A stretch of DNA of 6,508 bases, from NCBI GenBank assembly GCA_003972865.1, contig QOAX01000291.1, positions 1-6,508 of the forward strand. Direction: 5' to 3'. Below, in pieces: positions 1 through 6,011 of this stretch; position 1 is the first letter of the stretch; every line of letters starts with the position of its first letter. Below the pieces are notes generated by a model, which was not told the DNA's origin, searched no databases, and worked only from the letters and a program-made list of their open reading frames with translations. The stretch comes from Verrucomicrobiota bacterium (lineage in GTDB: Bacteria; Verrucomicrobiota; Verrucomicrobiia; Limisphaerales; UBA1096). A program made the translations under genes and the position numbers.

Positions 1-248
1 ACCCGACGGACGCCGGCTCATTTCCGCTGCTGGAAATCGGCAGCATCGTAGTTGACGAAGAGGGCACAACGATCCAGTGGGGCAGCGTGCCCGGCAAGCT
101 CTACCAGGTCTGGAGCAAGCCGGACGTCGCCAACGCCAAGTGGCACAAGGTGGGGGAGCCGATTGTCGCCACGCGGTCGTTCACATTTTTTATCGATCCG
201 GCTGAGAGGCAAGAGTTTCAGTTTTACCGCGTGCAGGCGTTGCCTTAG
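1..248 (+). CDS. C-terminal end of a probable exported protein with a verrucomicrobial-type tail (partial)
   Basis: This is the 3' end of a gene that begins before the window. Reading from base 3, 81 sense codons run without a stop to TAG at 246-248. The translated tail contains 'IQWGSVPGKLYQVWSKPD' and then 'AKWHKVGEP', and it ends 'FYRVQALP'. A pattern of W..VPGK.Y.V, about ten residues to a Trp, and a terminal FYRV is common at the C-termini of large secreted or surface proteins of Verrucomicrobiota; this is recalled from family knowledge, not searched. It looks like a small beta-sandwich-type domain. The catalytic or binding part lies upstream, so the function cannot be named. The gene converges on uvrA and the two stop codons overlap, leaving no room for a separate terminator. 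The other plus-frame reading here (52-252, TTG start) gives an Arg/Ser-rich peptide and is a shadow. I am fairly sure it is coding and unsure of its role. Confidence 0.75.
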   Translation, partial: PTDAGSFPLLEIGSIVVDEEGTTIQWGSVPGKLYQVWSKPDVANAKWHKVGEPIVATRSFTFFIDPAERQEFQFYRVQALP

Positions 249-2902
249 CTGAAAAACCGTTTCAAAAAGCGGCCGGTGTGAGAGCCCTTGGCCTTGGCGA
301 TCTCGGCCGGTGTGCCTTGGGCGATGATTTGGCCGCCGCCTTGGCCGCCCTCGGGGCCGAGGTCGATCATCCAGTCGGCGGCGGCGATCAAATCCAGGTT
401 ATGCTCGATGACCAGCACGGTGTGGCCGCCCTCGACCAAGCGCTGCAGCACTCCGACCAAGCGGCGCACGTCGGCCATGTGCAGGCCGATGGTCGGTTCC
501 TCGAGGAGGAAGAGGTTTTTCCTTGAGTCGGACATGAGCCGGGCGGGGTTGTCGCTGAGGCCGCTCAGCAGGTGGGTGACTAGTTTGACGCGCTGGGCTT
601 CGCCGCCGCTGAGCGTCGGGCTGGTCTGGCCCAACTTGAGGTAACCAAGGCCGGTGTCACGGAGCGCCTTGAGCGGCCGGAAAATCTTCGGTACAGCCCC
701 GAAAAACTCGGCCGCCTCGCTGACACTTAACTCGAGCACATCGGCGATTGTTTTGCCGTTGTAAACGATGTCCAGCACCTCCGGGCTGTAGCGGCTCCCT
801 TCGCAGGTGTCGCAGGTCATGAAGGCGGGCGGCAGGAAGTTCATCTCAAGTTTCACGATGCCCGCTCCCTTGCACTCGGGGCAGCGGCCCTGCGGGCTGT
901 TGAACGAAAACCGTGCCGGGCCAAAGCCGCGCATCCGAGACTCGGGCACCTGCGCGAACAGTTGGCGGATGGTGTCGAAAAAACCGACGTACGTCGCCGG
1001 CACCGAGCGCGGCGTGCGGCCGATCGGCGACTGGTCCACCTCGTGCACGGCCTTGATCTGCTCGATGCCCTCGATCGTTTTTTTGCGCCTGGCTTTCAGC
1101 GCGGTCCGTACGGCGGGCAGGATGCACTCGCGCACGAGCGTGCTTTTGCCGGAGCCACTCACGCCGGTCACGACCGTGAACCGGCCAAGCGGCACGGCGA
1201 CGGAGACGTTCTTCAAATTATTTTTGCGCAACCCGCGGAAGAGGAGTGACGGCGTTTTGTTTTTCCGGCTGGCACCGCGCCGGGCCAGGGGCGGGGCGGT
1301 CGGGCGCGCCTGGCCAAGTGCTTGGCCACGGGAGTGTTGGCGCGACAGTTCAATGCCGGTCAGCGATTGTTTGTTTCGTAGAATCTGTTTCAGCGAACCG
1401 GTGGCGACGACCTGGCCGCCCTCGACGCCCGCGCCGGGGCCGAGGTCGATGATGTAGTCGGCGCGCGCCATCGTGTCCTCGTCGTGCTCGACGACGACGA
1501 CCGAGTTGCCGCGCGAGCGGAGTTGCTCGAGCGCGCCGAGCAGTTGCTGGTTGTCGCGCGGGTGCAGCCCGATCGTCGGCTCGTCGAGCACGTACAGCAC
1601 GCCGCTCAGGTTCGAGCCAAGCTGTGCGGCCAGGCGGATGCGCTGGGCCTCCCCGCCGCTCAGCGTGGTGACGGCGCGGCCAAGTTGCAGGTAGTCGAGC
1701 CCGACTTCGCGCAGGAAACTCAGCCGCGAGGCGATCTCCGGCAGAATGTCGCGGGCGATCTCCGCGCCGCGCCCGCACCACTTGAGCGTGGCGAACAACT
1801 CGTCCGCCGCCCCGACGCCGGCTTGGGCAAAGGCGTCGATGGTCGGCTCGTCGGCAAAGTCGCGCTTGGCCAGGCGCGGCAACGGCAGCCGGACGGAGCG
1901 GGCGAGGGGAGCAAGCCGGGCGCCGTTGCAGTCGGTACACAATTCGCGGCTCTCCTCCTGCCAGCCGAACCACGTTTCCTCGACCGCTTCCTGCGCGTCG
2001 CCGCGTTCGACGTCCGGGATGTAAAAGGTCTCGCCGAAACCCCGGCAGGTCGGGCACCAGCCCCGGGCGGAGTTGTAGCTGAAATCTTTCGGGTCGAGCG
2101 GCGCGAACGACCGGCCGCAGCCGCCGCACGAATGGCTCGTCGAGTGAACCGTCTCGCCGCCGGCATCATCGACGGCGAAGAGCGTGCCTTGGCCAACGGC
2201 GAGGCATTCGCTGATCAACTCGGTGGCGTTTTTTACGCCGCGTTTTTTGAGCCGGCCGACGACCGCCTCGACGTCGTGTTCGCTGTAGCGGTCGAGCCGC
2301 AGCGGCTCGGCGGTCGGGAGAAACTCGCCGTCGGCGCGGACCTGTTCGTAGCCCTGCCGCGCGGCCCATTCGCCGACGTCGGTGTGAAAGCCTTTGCGGT
2401 TGCGAATGCGCGGGGCGAGAAGCAGCAGATCGCCGCGTTTTTTGGCCTGCGTTTTCAGGCTGCCGACGAGCGAGTCGAGGGTCTGTGCCTGCACCGGCAA
2501 CTGGCAGTCGGGGCAGTGAATGACGCCGAGCTTGGTGTAGAGCAGGCGGATGAAATGGTAAATCTCGGTGACGGTGGCGACGGTGCTTTTGCCGCCGCCG
2601 CGCGAGATGCGTTGCTCGATGCTGACGGTGGGCGGCAGGCCGTGGACGGCGTCCACATCGGGCCGGGGCATTTGCTCGACGAACTGCCGGGCGTAGGCGT
2701 TGAGAGAGTCGAGAAAACGGCGTTGGCCTTCAGAAAAAAGAATGTCGAACGCGAGCGTGCTTTTGCCGGAACCGCTGACGCCGGTGACGACGACGAGCTT
2801 GTTGCGCGGGATGCGAACGGAAAGGTTGCGGAGGTTGTGTTCGCGCGCACCCTCGACGGTGATCCAGCGGGAGTCGGCCGACTTGTTGCTCCGCGCGGCC
2901 AC
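245..2902 (-). CDS. uvrA: UvrA-family excinuclease ABC subunit A, variant with a shortened insertion domain
   Basis: This 885-residue protein is the damage-recognition ATPase of nucleotide excision repair. As a dimer it loads UvrB onto lesions in the cytoplasm. It has two ABC ATPase halves. Half I has Walker A GVSGSGKS at 41-48, signature LSGGEAQR at 414-421 and Walker B VLDEPT near 438-443. Half II has Walker A at 580-587, signature at 764-771 and Walker B LLEEPT at 799-804. Zinc Cys pairs are 259/262 with 283/286 and 674/677 with 697/700; there are further CxxC pairs at 130/133 and 322/325. The DQSPIGRTPRS motif is at 623-633. The UvrB-binding region (about 131-255) is present, unlike class II UvrA2 proteins. 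The family norm is about 940 residues. The deficit lies between Cys286 and Cys322, where E. coli has about 125 residues and this protein 35. Start: GTG at 2902, because an in-frame stop (that of argS) lies one codon upstream. No Shine-Dalgarno is visible. It follows argS by 3 bases, so is probably translationally coupled. Whether it is the main UvrA or a paralogue cannot be told from this window. Confidence 0.95.
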   Translation of the reverse strand: MAARSNKSADSRWITVEGAREHNLRNLSVRIPRNKLVVVTGVSGSGKSTLAFDILFSEGQRRFLDSLNAYARQFVEQMPRPDVDAVHGLPPTVSIEQRISRGGGKSTVATVTEIYHFIRLLYTKLGVIHCPDCQLPVQAQTLDSLVGSLKTQAKKRGDLLLLAPRIRNRKGFHTDVGEWAARQGYEQVRADGEFLPTAEPLRLDRYSEHDVEAVVGRLKKRGVKNATELISECLAVGQGTLFAVDDAGGETVHSTSHSCGGCGRSFAPLDPKDFSYNSARGWCPTCRGFGETFYIPDVERGDAQEAVEETWFGWQEESRELCTDCNGARLAPLARSVRLPLPRLAKRDFADEPTIDAFAQAGVGAADELFATLKWCGRGAEIARDILPEIASRLSFLREVGLDYLQLGRAVTTLSGGEAQRIRLAAQLGSNLSGVLYVLDEPTIGLHPRDNQQLLGALEQLRSRGNSVVVVEHDEDTMARADYIIDLGPGAGVEGGQVVATGSLKQILRNKQSLTGIELSRQHSRGQALGQARPTAPPLARRGASRKNKTPSLLFRGLRKNNLKNVSVAVPLGRFTVVTGVSGSGKSTLVRECILPAVRTALKARRKKTIEGIEQIKAVHEVDQSPIGRTPRSVPATYVGFFDTIRQLFAQVPESRMRGFGPARFSFNSPQGRCPECKGAGIVKLEMNFLPPAFMTCDTCEGSRYSPEVLDIVYNGKTIADVLELSVSEAAEFFGAVPKIFRPLKALRDTGLGYLKLGQTSPTLSGGEAQRVKLVTHLLSGLSDNPARLMSDSRKNLFLLEEPTIGLHMADVRRLVGVLQRLVEGGHTVLVIEHNLDLIAAADWMIDLGPEGGQGGGQIIAQGTPAEIAKAKGSHTGRFLKRFFS
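1310..1329. repeat. Two adjacent near-copies of the TTGGCCAA motif in the uvrA linker
   Basis: CTGGCCAA (1310-1317) and TTGGCCAC (1322-1329) lie 4 bases apart, each one base from the palindrome. They encode the GQALGQA stretch (residues 526-532) in the basic, Gly/Pro/Arg-rich linker between the two UvrA halves, a segment likely to be under weak protein constraint. Confidence 0.5.
2189..2196. repeat. TTGGCCAA palindrome copy in uvrA
   Basis: This is an exact copy of the 8-bp core. Here it is read in a different codon phase, as .TT GGC CAA (Val-Gly237-Gln238). The motif is therefore not simply a favoured Leu-Ala-Lys codon string. Confidence 0.65.
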
Positions 2903-2905
2903 GGT

Positions 2906-4624
2906 TCACATGCGCTCGGTGGTCTCGAGGCCAAGCGTCTCGAGGCCGGTCTTGAGCACCTGTCCGGTGAGATCGCAGAGGGCCAGTCGCTGCGTGCGGA
3001 TGTCACCTTCGGCCTGGAGCACGGGGCAATTCTCGTAAAACGAGGCGAAGTAACCGGCCAGTTCGTAGAGGTAATTGCAGAGGTAATTCGGGCGGCACTC
3101 GTCGATGACCAACTCGAGCACGAGGCCGAAGCGCAACAGGTGCTTGGCCAACGTGAGTTCCTCCGCCTGGCCAAGCGCGAACGACCCGGGCCGCGGCAGC
3201 GACTCGTCGCCGAGCTTGCGGAAGATGCTGCGGATGCGCGTGACGGCGTAGAGCAGGTACGGCGCGGTGTTGCCGACGAGCGCGAGCATGATGTCCCAAC
3301 TGAACACATAGTCGCTCTGGCGGTTGCCGGAGAGGTCGGCGTATTTGATCGCACCGATGCCGACCACGCGGGCGATGTCGTGCCGCTCCTCATCGGGGAG
3401 GTCGGGGTTCTTTTCGCTCACGGCGTCAAACGCGCGTTGCTCGGCCTCATCGAGCAGGCCGGAGAGGTGGATGATCTCGCCGCTGCGCGTCTTGAACGGT
3501 TTGCCGTCCTCGCCAAGGATCGCGCCGAACCAGGCGTGGTTGAGCTTCATGCCGTGGCCCGGTTTCCAGCGGCTGTATAGCTCGAAGAGCTGCTGAAAGT
3601 GCAGTTGCTGACGACCGTCCGTGACGTAAATGACCTCGCTCGGTTGCCAACTGTTTTGCCGGTGCTCGAGTGTGGCGAGGTCGGTGGTGGTGTAGTTGGC
3701 CGCACCGTCGCTTTTCTGGACGATCGCCGGGTGTTTTTTGAGCGACTTGTGGTTGTTGAAAAAGACGACCTGCGCGCCGTCGCTTTCCTCGGCGATGCCT
3801 TGCGCGACGAGATCATCGACGACGCCCTTGAGGCGGTCGTTGTAAAAACTTTCGCCGAGGGTCTCGTCGAACTCGACCCCGAGCCGGCCGTAAATCTCGT
3901 CAAACTGGTGCCGCGACAGCTCGATCATCTCGTGCCAAATGGCGAGGTTTTCGGCGTCGCCGTCCTGCAGCTTGACGAGTTCGCCACGAGCGCGGGCGAG
4001 CACGACCTCGTCCTCGTCGCAGGCGGTGTTGACGCGCTTGTAGAGGCGCTCCATCTCGGCGAGGGCGTCCCGACCAAGCGCGTCCCGGTCGAGGTGTTCC
4101 TTCCAGCCGACGAGCAGTTTGCCGAACTGCATGCCCCAGTCGCCGATGTGGTTGTCGGTGACGACCCTGTGGCCGAGCAGCCGGAAGGTCCTGGCCAGTG
4201 TGTAGCCGAGAATGGTCGAGCGAATGTGGCCGACGTGCATCGGCTTGGCCACGTTGGGTGACGAGTAGTCGATGACGATCGTGCGCGGCTCGGCGGCGGT
4301 GCGGTAAAACAGATGCTCGCCCTTGGCCGCGCCGACGAGGGCATCGGAGAGGGCAGCGGTCTTGAGGCGGAAATTCAGGAAACCCGGCCCGGCGATCTCG
4401 ACCGGTTCGCAGCAATCAGCGACGTCGAGCTGCTCGACAACCTGGGCGGCGAGTTCGCGTGGGTTGAGTTGGTCGCGCTTGGCCAAGCCCATGAGGGCGT
4501 TGGATTGGTAGTCGCCGAACTTCGGCTCGGGGCAGGGTCGGACAAGGACGCTCGAGACGTCGGCGTCGGGCATGAGCGCGATGACGGCTTGCTGCAGTTT
4601 TTCCTGTAAGACGAGATGGATCAC
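2906..4624 (-). CDS. argS: Arginyl-tRNA synthetase
   Basis: This 572-residue class I aminoacyl-tRNA synthetase charges tRNA-Arg with arginine in the cytoplasm, with ATP; tRNA is needed for amino-acid activation in this family. The N-terminal Add1 tRNA D-loop recognition domain spans roughly 1-105. The Rossmann catalytic core opens with SSPNVAKPMHVGH, whose HIGH-type motif is His130-Val-Gly-His133. The KMSKS-equivalent loop GEDGKPFKTRSG lies at 371-382; many bacterial ArgRS proteins lack the canonical KMSK lysine here. The DALR anticodon-binding domain fills about 456-572, and the protein ends LETTERM, as is typical. The length is normal and nothing looks broken. Start: GTG at 4624 gives the expected N-terminus, and no other start codon lies in frame between the upstream gene's TGA and this position. 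No Shine-Dalgarno is evident. It sits 63 bases after the PTS EIIA-like gene and 3 bases before uvrA in an apparent operon. Confidence 0.98.
   Translation of the reverse strand: MIHLVLQEKLQQAVIALMPDADVSSVLVRPCPEPKFGDYQSNALMGLAKRDQLNPRELAAQVVEQLDVADCCEPVEIAGPGFLNFRLKTAALSDALVGAAKGEHLFYRTAAEPRTIVIDYSSPNVAKPMHVGHIRSTILGYTLARTFRLLGHRVVTDNHIGDWGMQFGKLLVGWKEHLDRDALGRDALAEMERLYKRVNTACDEDEVVLARARGELVKLQDGDAENLAIWHEMIELSRHQFDEIYGRLGVEFDETLGESFYNDRLKGVVDDLVAQGIAEESDGAQVVFFNNHKSLKKHPAIVQKSDGAANYTTTDLATLEHRQNSWQPSEVIYVTDGRQQLHFQQLFELYSRWKPGHGMKLNHAWFGAILGEDGKPFKTRSGEIIHLSGLLDEAEQRAFDAVSEKNPDLPDEERHDIARVVGIGAIKYADLSGNRQSDYVFSWDIMLALVGNTAPYLLYAVTRIRSIFRKLGDESLPRPGSFALGQAEELTLAKHLLRFGLVLELVIDECRPNYLCNYLYELAGYFASFYENCPVLQAEGDIRTQRLALCDLTGQVLKTGLETLGLETTERM
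3144..3151. repeat. TTGGCCAA palindrome copy in the 3' part of argS
   Basis: This is an exact copy of the 8-bp core. In argS it is read TTG GCC AAG (Leu492-Ala-Lys). A one-mismatch copy, CTGGCCAA, follows at 3167-3174, 23 bases away. Confidence 0.65.
4477..4488. repeat. 12-bp palindrome GCTTGGCCAAGC inside argS
   Basis: This is a coding copy of the recurrent palindrome. In argS it is read TTG GCC AAG (Leu47-Ala48-Lys49). The same 12 bases form the core of the 14-bp intergenic palindrome at 4634-4647. Confidence 0.7.
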
Positions 4625-4633
4625 GATTCGCGT

Positions 4634-4647
4634 CGCTTGGCCAAGCG
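4634..4647. repeat. Perfect 14-bp palindrome CGCTTGGCCAAGCG in the spacer upstream of argS
   Basis: This is a perfect dyad with no loop, 10 bases upstream of the argS GTG. It is the longest copy of the TTGGCCAA palindrome that recurs in this window. With no loop and no following T-run it is unlikely to be a terminator. It could be a protein-binding site, but the matching copies inside genes point to an iterated genomic motif instead. Confidence 0.7.
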
Positions 4648-4687
4648 GGGGTGCGCCGGCTTGGTCGAAAGGGAAAATGGCACCGGC

Positions 4688-5152
4688 TCAGCTCTCCTGC
4701 GAGCTGCGGATGATCTGGTACATTTCCGCCGCGTCTTTGGCCTCCTCGAGTGACTTGCGGAATTCTTTCTTGTGCAGCACCTTCGCAATCTTTGCCAGCG
4801 TGTGGAGATGTTTCTGGAATTGGCCCTGCGGCACGAGGAAAAGCATCACGAGGTTGACCGGCTGGTTGTCAAGCGAGTCGAAGTCCACGCCGTCCCTGCT
4901 GCGGCCAAACGCGCCGGTGACGTCGCCGATCAGGTCGGTCGAGGCATGCGGGATGCCGATCCCGAAGCCGATGCCTGTGCTCATCGAGGTCTCGCGTTTC
5001 TTGACGACGGAAACAATCGCCTCGCGGTGATCGGACTTGATTTGCCCGTTGGCGACGAGTAAATCGATCAATTCCTCGATCGCTTCCCAGCGGTCGGAGG
5101 CTTTCAGGTCCGTGACAACCTGTTCCTTGGTGAGAAAATCAGCCAGCTCCAT
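4688..5152 (-). CDS. PTS EIIA type-2 domain protein (PtsN / fructose-IIA-like)
   Basis: This is a 154-residue single-domain EIIA-2 protein (fructose/mannitol/nitrogen-regulatory family). These cytoplasmic proteins accept phosphate on a histidine from HPr or NPr. They pass it to a sugar permease IIB or, in PtsN, use it as a regulatory signal. The active-site histidine is His69 in the motif GFGIGIPHAS (63-71). The second conserved His region, QFQKHLHTLAKIAKVL (111-126), is present. The length is standard and no transmembrane or IIB/IIC domain is attached. Start: ATG at 5150-5152 gives the usual N-terminus; upstream there is only a weak GGG. It is the first gene of the minus-strand cluster, with argS 63 bases downstream. 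No sugar permease is adjacent, which leans towards a regulatory (PtsN-type) role, but this is inference. A metabolic IIA working with distant partners cannot be excluded. Confidence 0.93.
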   Translation of the reverse strand: MELADFLTKEQVVTDLKASDRWEAIEELIDLLVANGQIKSDHREAIVSVVKKRETSMSTGIGFGIGIPHASTDLIGDVTGAFGRSRDGVDFDSLDNQPVNLVMLFLVPQGQFQKHLHTLAKIAKVLHKKEFRKSLEEAKDAAEMYQIIRSSQES

Positions 5153-5267
5153 GATATGCGCCCAACACCGTAACCCGGCCCGGGTTTGCTACCTGTTTTG
5201 CGGACGGCTTACAAGCGCGAACTTCATTGCCAAACCGGCCGCCAAGCGACAGACTGGCGCTGCCCAA
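5153..5267. promoter_or_regulatory. Divergent intergenic region between the PTS-argS-uvrA cluster and the exported-protein/eda pair
   Basis: These 115 bases separate two start codons facing away from each other, so the region should hold promoters for both directions. I see no convincing sigma-70 hexamer pair. On the minus strand a TTGGCA near 5230 with a TGTAAG about 15 bases on is a poor match, and I would not call it a promoter. The main structure is the dyad at 5172-5186. No open reading frame here looks real. Confidence 0.5.
5172..5186. promoter_or_regulatory. 15-bp dyad AACCCGG-C-CCGGGTT, possible operator or leader hairpin
   Basis: Two perfect 7-base inverted arms flank a single central C. 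The dyad lies 20 bases upstream of the PTS EIIA-like start and about 81 bases upstream of the exported-protein start. As DNA it has the shape of a homodimeric repressor operator. As RNA on the minus strand it could form a 6-bp stem with a 3-base loop in the leader. No T-run follows, so a terminator is unlikely. What binds it, if anything, is unknown. Confidence 0.4.
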
Positions 5268-6011
5268 ATGAAAACGACAATCAGGCGTTGCGCAGCCGTG
5301 GCGGCGGGTTTGACTGTTTTGGTCGCCGCAGGACCGGCCGAGCAACCGGCCAAGCTGCCGTCGGTGGACGTCATTCTCGAGCGGAACATCGAGGCGCTCG
5401 GCGGCGAGAAGGCCATGCGCAAGCTGAAGAATCGCGAGACCCGGGGGAAGATCGAGTTGACGGCGTTCGGCGCGGAGTTCCCGGTGATCATGCGGCAGGC
5501 CGCGCCGAACAAGGAAATGATGGAGTTGACGATCGAGGGGTTGGGAACCATTCGCGATGTGTTCACCGGCCGCAAGGGCTGGACGGAAACGCCGGACGGC
5601 GAGGTGACGGAAAAAAAGGAGCGGGAAGTGGCCAACAAAATAATCGACGCCGATTTTTACGCCTACCTGAATTTCAAAAAGAACTACCCCGAAATCGCGT
5701 TTCAGGGCGTGGAGCAGGTCGCCGGTAAAAAAGTTTACGCCGTCAAGATGACGCCGAAGAAAGGGGACGCGGACACGTTCTATTTTGATGCCGCGACGGG
5801 GCTGGTCGCCGGTGTTGCCTCCACCGCCGAGATGCAGGGGCAGGAGGTGAAAACCAAAGTGCTTTTTCGGGACTACAAAAAGGTGGACGGGGTGCAGATC
5901 CCGCATACGCTCGAACTTGAGGAGCCGGCGTTCGCCTCGTTCACGATACGGCTCGGTTCGGTGAAGCACAACGTCAAGGCCGACGCCAAGTGGTTCAAGA
6001 AAACCAAGTGA
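5268..6011 (+). CDS. Exported protein resembling LolA/LolB-fold lipoprotein-sorting family; function unknown
   Basis: This is a 247-residue protein with a Sec-type signal peptide: basic MKTTIRR, a hydrophobic stretch at about 8-21 and probable cleavage near 21-24. There is no lipobox Cys. The mature part begins with ILERNIEALGGEKAMRKLK (36-54), then alternating beta-like segments. It contains DVFTGRKGW (97-105), YFDAATGLVAG (172-182), RDYKKVDGVQIPH (201-213) and a late SVKHNV (231-236). This 'ALGG..A..L...' to 'YFD..TGL' to 'DY..VDGV..P' pattern is common in periplasmic proteins of Acidobacteria, Planctomycetes and Verrucomicrobia annotated as outer-membrane lipoprotein-sorting-like, which likely share the LolA/LolB half-barrel. 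No enzyme motif is visible, and LolA function itself is not shown. Start: the frame is open back to 5037, but this ATG puts the signal peptide at the N-terminus, and earlier starts would overlap the divergent gene. No Shine-Dalgarno is visible. The stop overlaps the eda start, so coupled translation is likely. Confidence 0.82.
   Translation: MKTTIRRCAAVAAGLTVLVAAGPAEQPAKLPSVDVILERNIEALGGEKAMRKLKNRETRGKIELTAFGAEFPVIMRQAAPNKEMMELTIEGLGTIRDVFTGRKGWTETPDGEVTEKKEREVANKIIDADFYAYLNFKKNYPEIAFQGVEQVAGKKVYAVKMTPKKGDADTFYFDAATGLVAGVASTAEMQGQEVKTKVLFRDYKKVDGVQIPHTLELEEPAFASFTIRLGSVKHNVKADAKWFKKTK

Noticed and set aside
249..290. A terminator hairpin near the uvrA 3' end (GAAAAACCGTTTC and neighbours)
   Set aside because: Only a 4-bp, A/T-rich stem can be drawn and it lies inside the uvrA coding sequence; this is not enough to support a call.
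1484..3580. A 698-codon plus-strand open frame opposite uvrA and argS
   Set aside because: It is aligned codon-for-codon with the minus-strand genes, so it stays open simply because those GC-rich genes avoid TTA, CTA and TCA codons. The product is a low-complexity Ala/Val/Arg/Glu string with no domain.
5172..5186. The dyad read as a rho-independent terminator
   Set aside because: The hairpin loop is tight, no T-run follows on either strand, and no gene ends nearby.
5205..5240. A sigma-70 or sigma-54 promoter driving the minus cluster (TTGGCA with TGTAAG, or a TGGCA..GC pair)
   Set aside because: The spacing is wrong for both: about 15 bases between hexamers, and GG to GC separated by 11. 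The match is no better than chance.
5037..5267. A longer N-terminus for the exported protein starting at 5037
   Set aside because: It would overlap the divergent PTS-like gene and bury the signal peptide 77 residues inside the protein.
5139..5969. A 276-codon minus-strand frame opposite the exported-protein gene
   Set aside because: It is antisense to a gene with a clear signal peptide and a recognisable family pattern. Its His/Arg/Leu-rich translation matches nothing.
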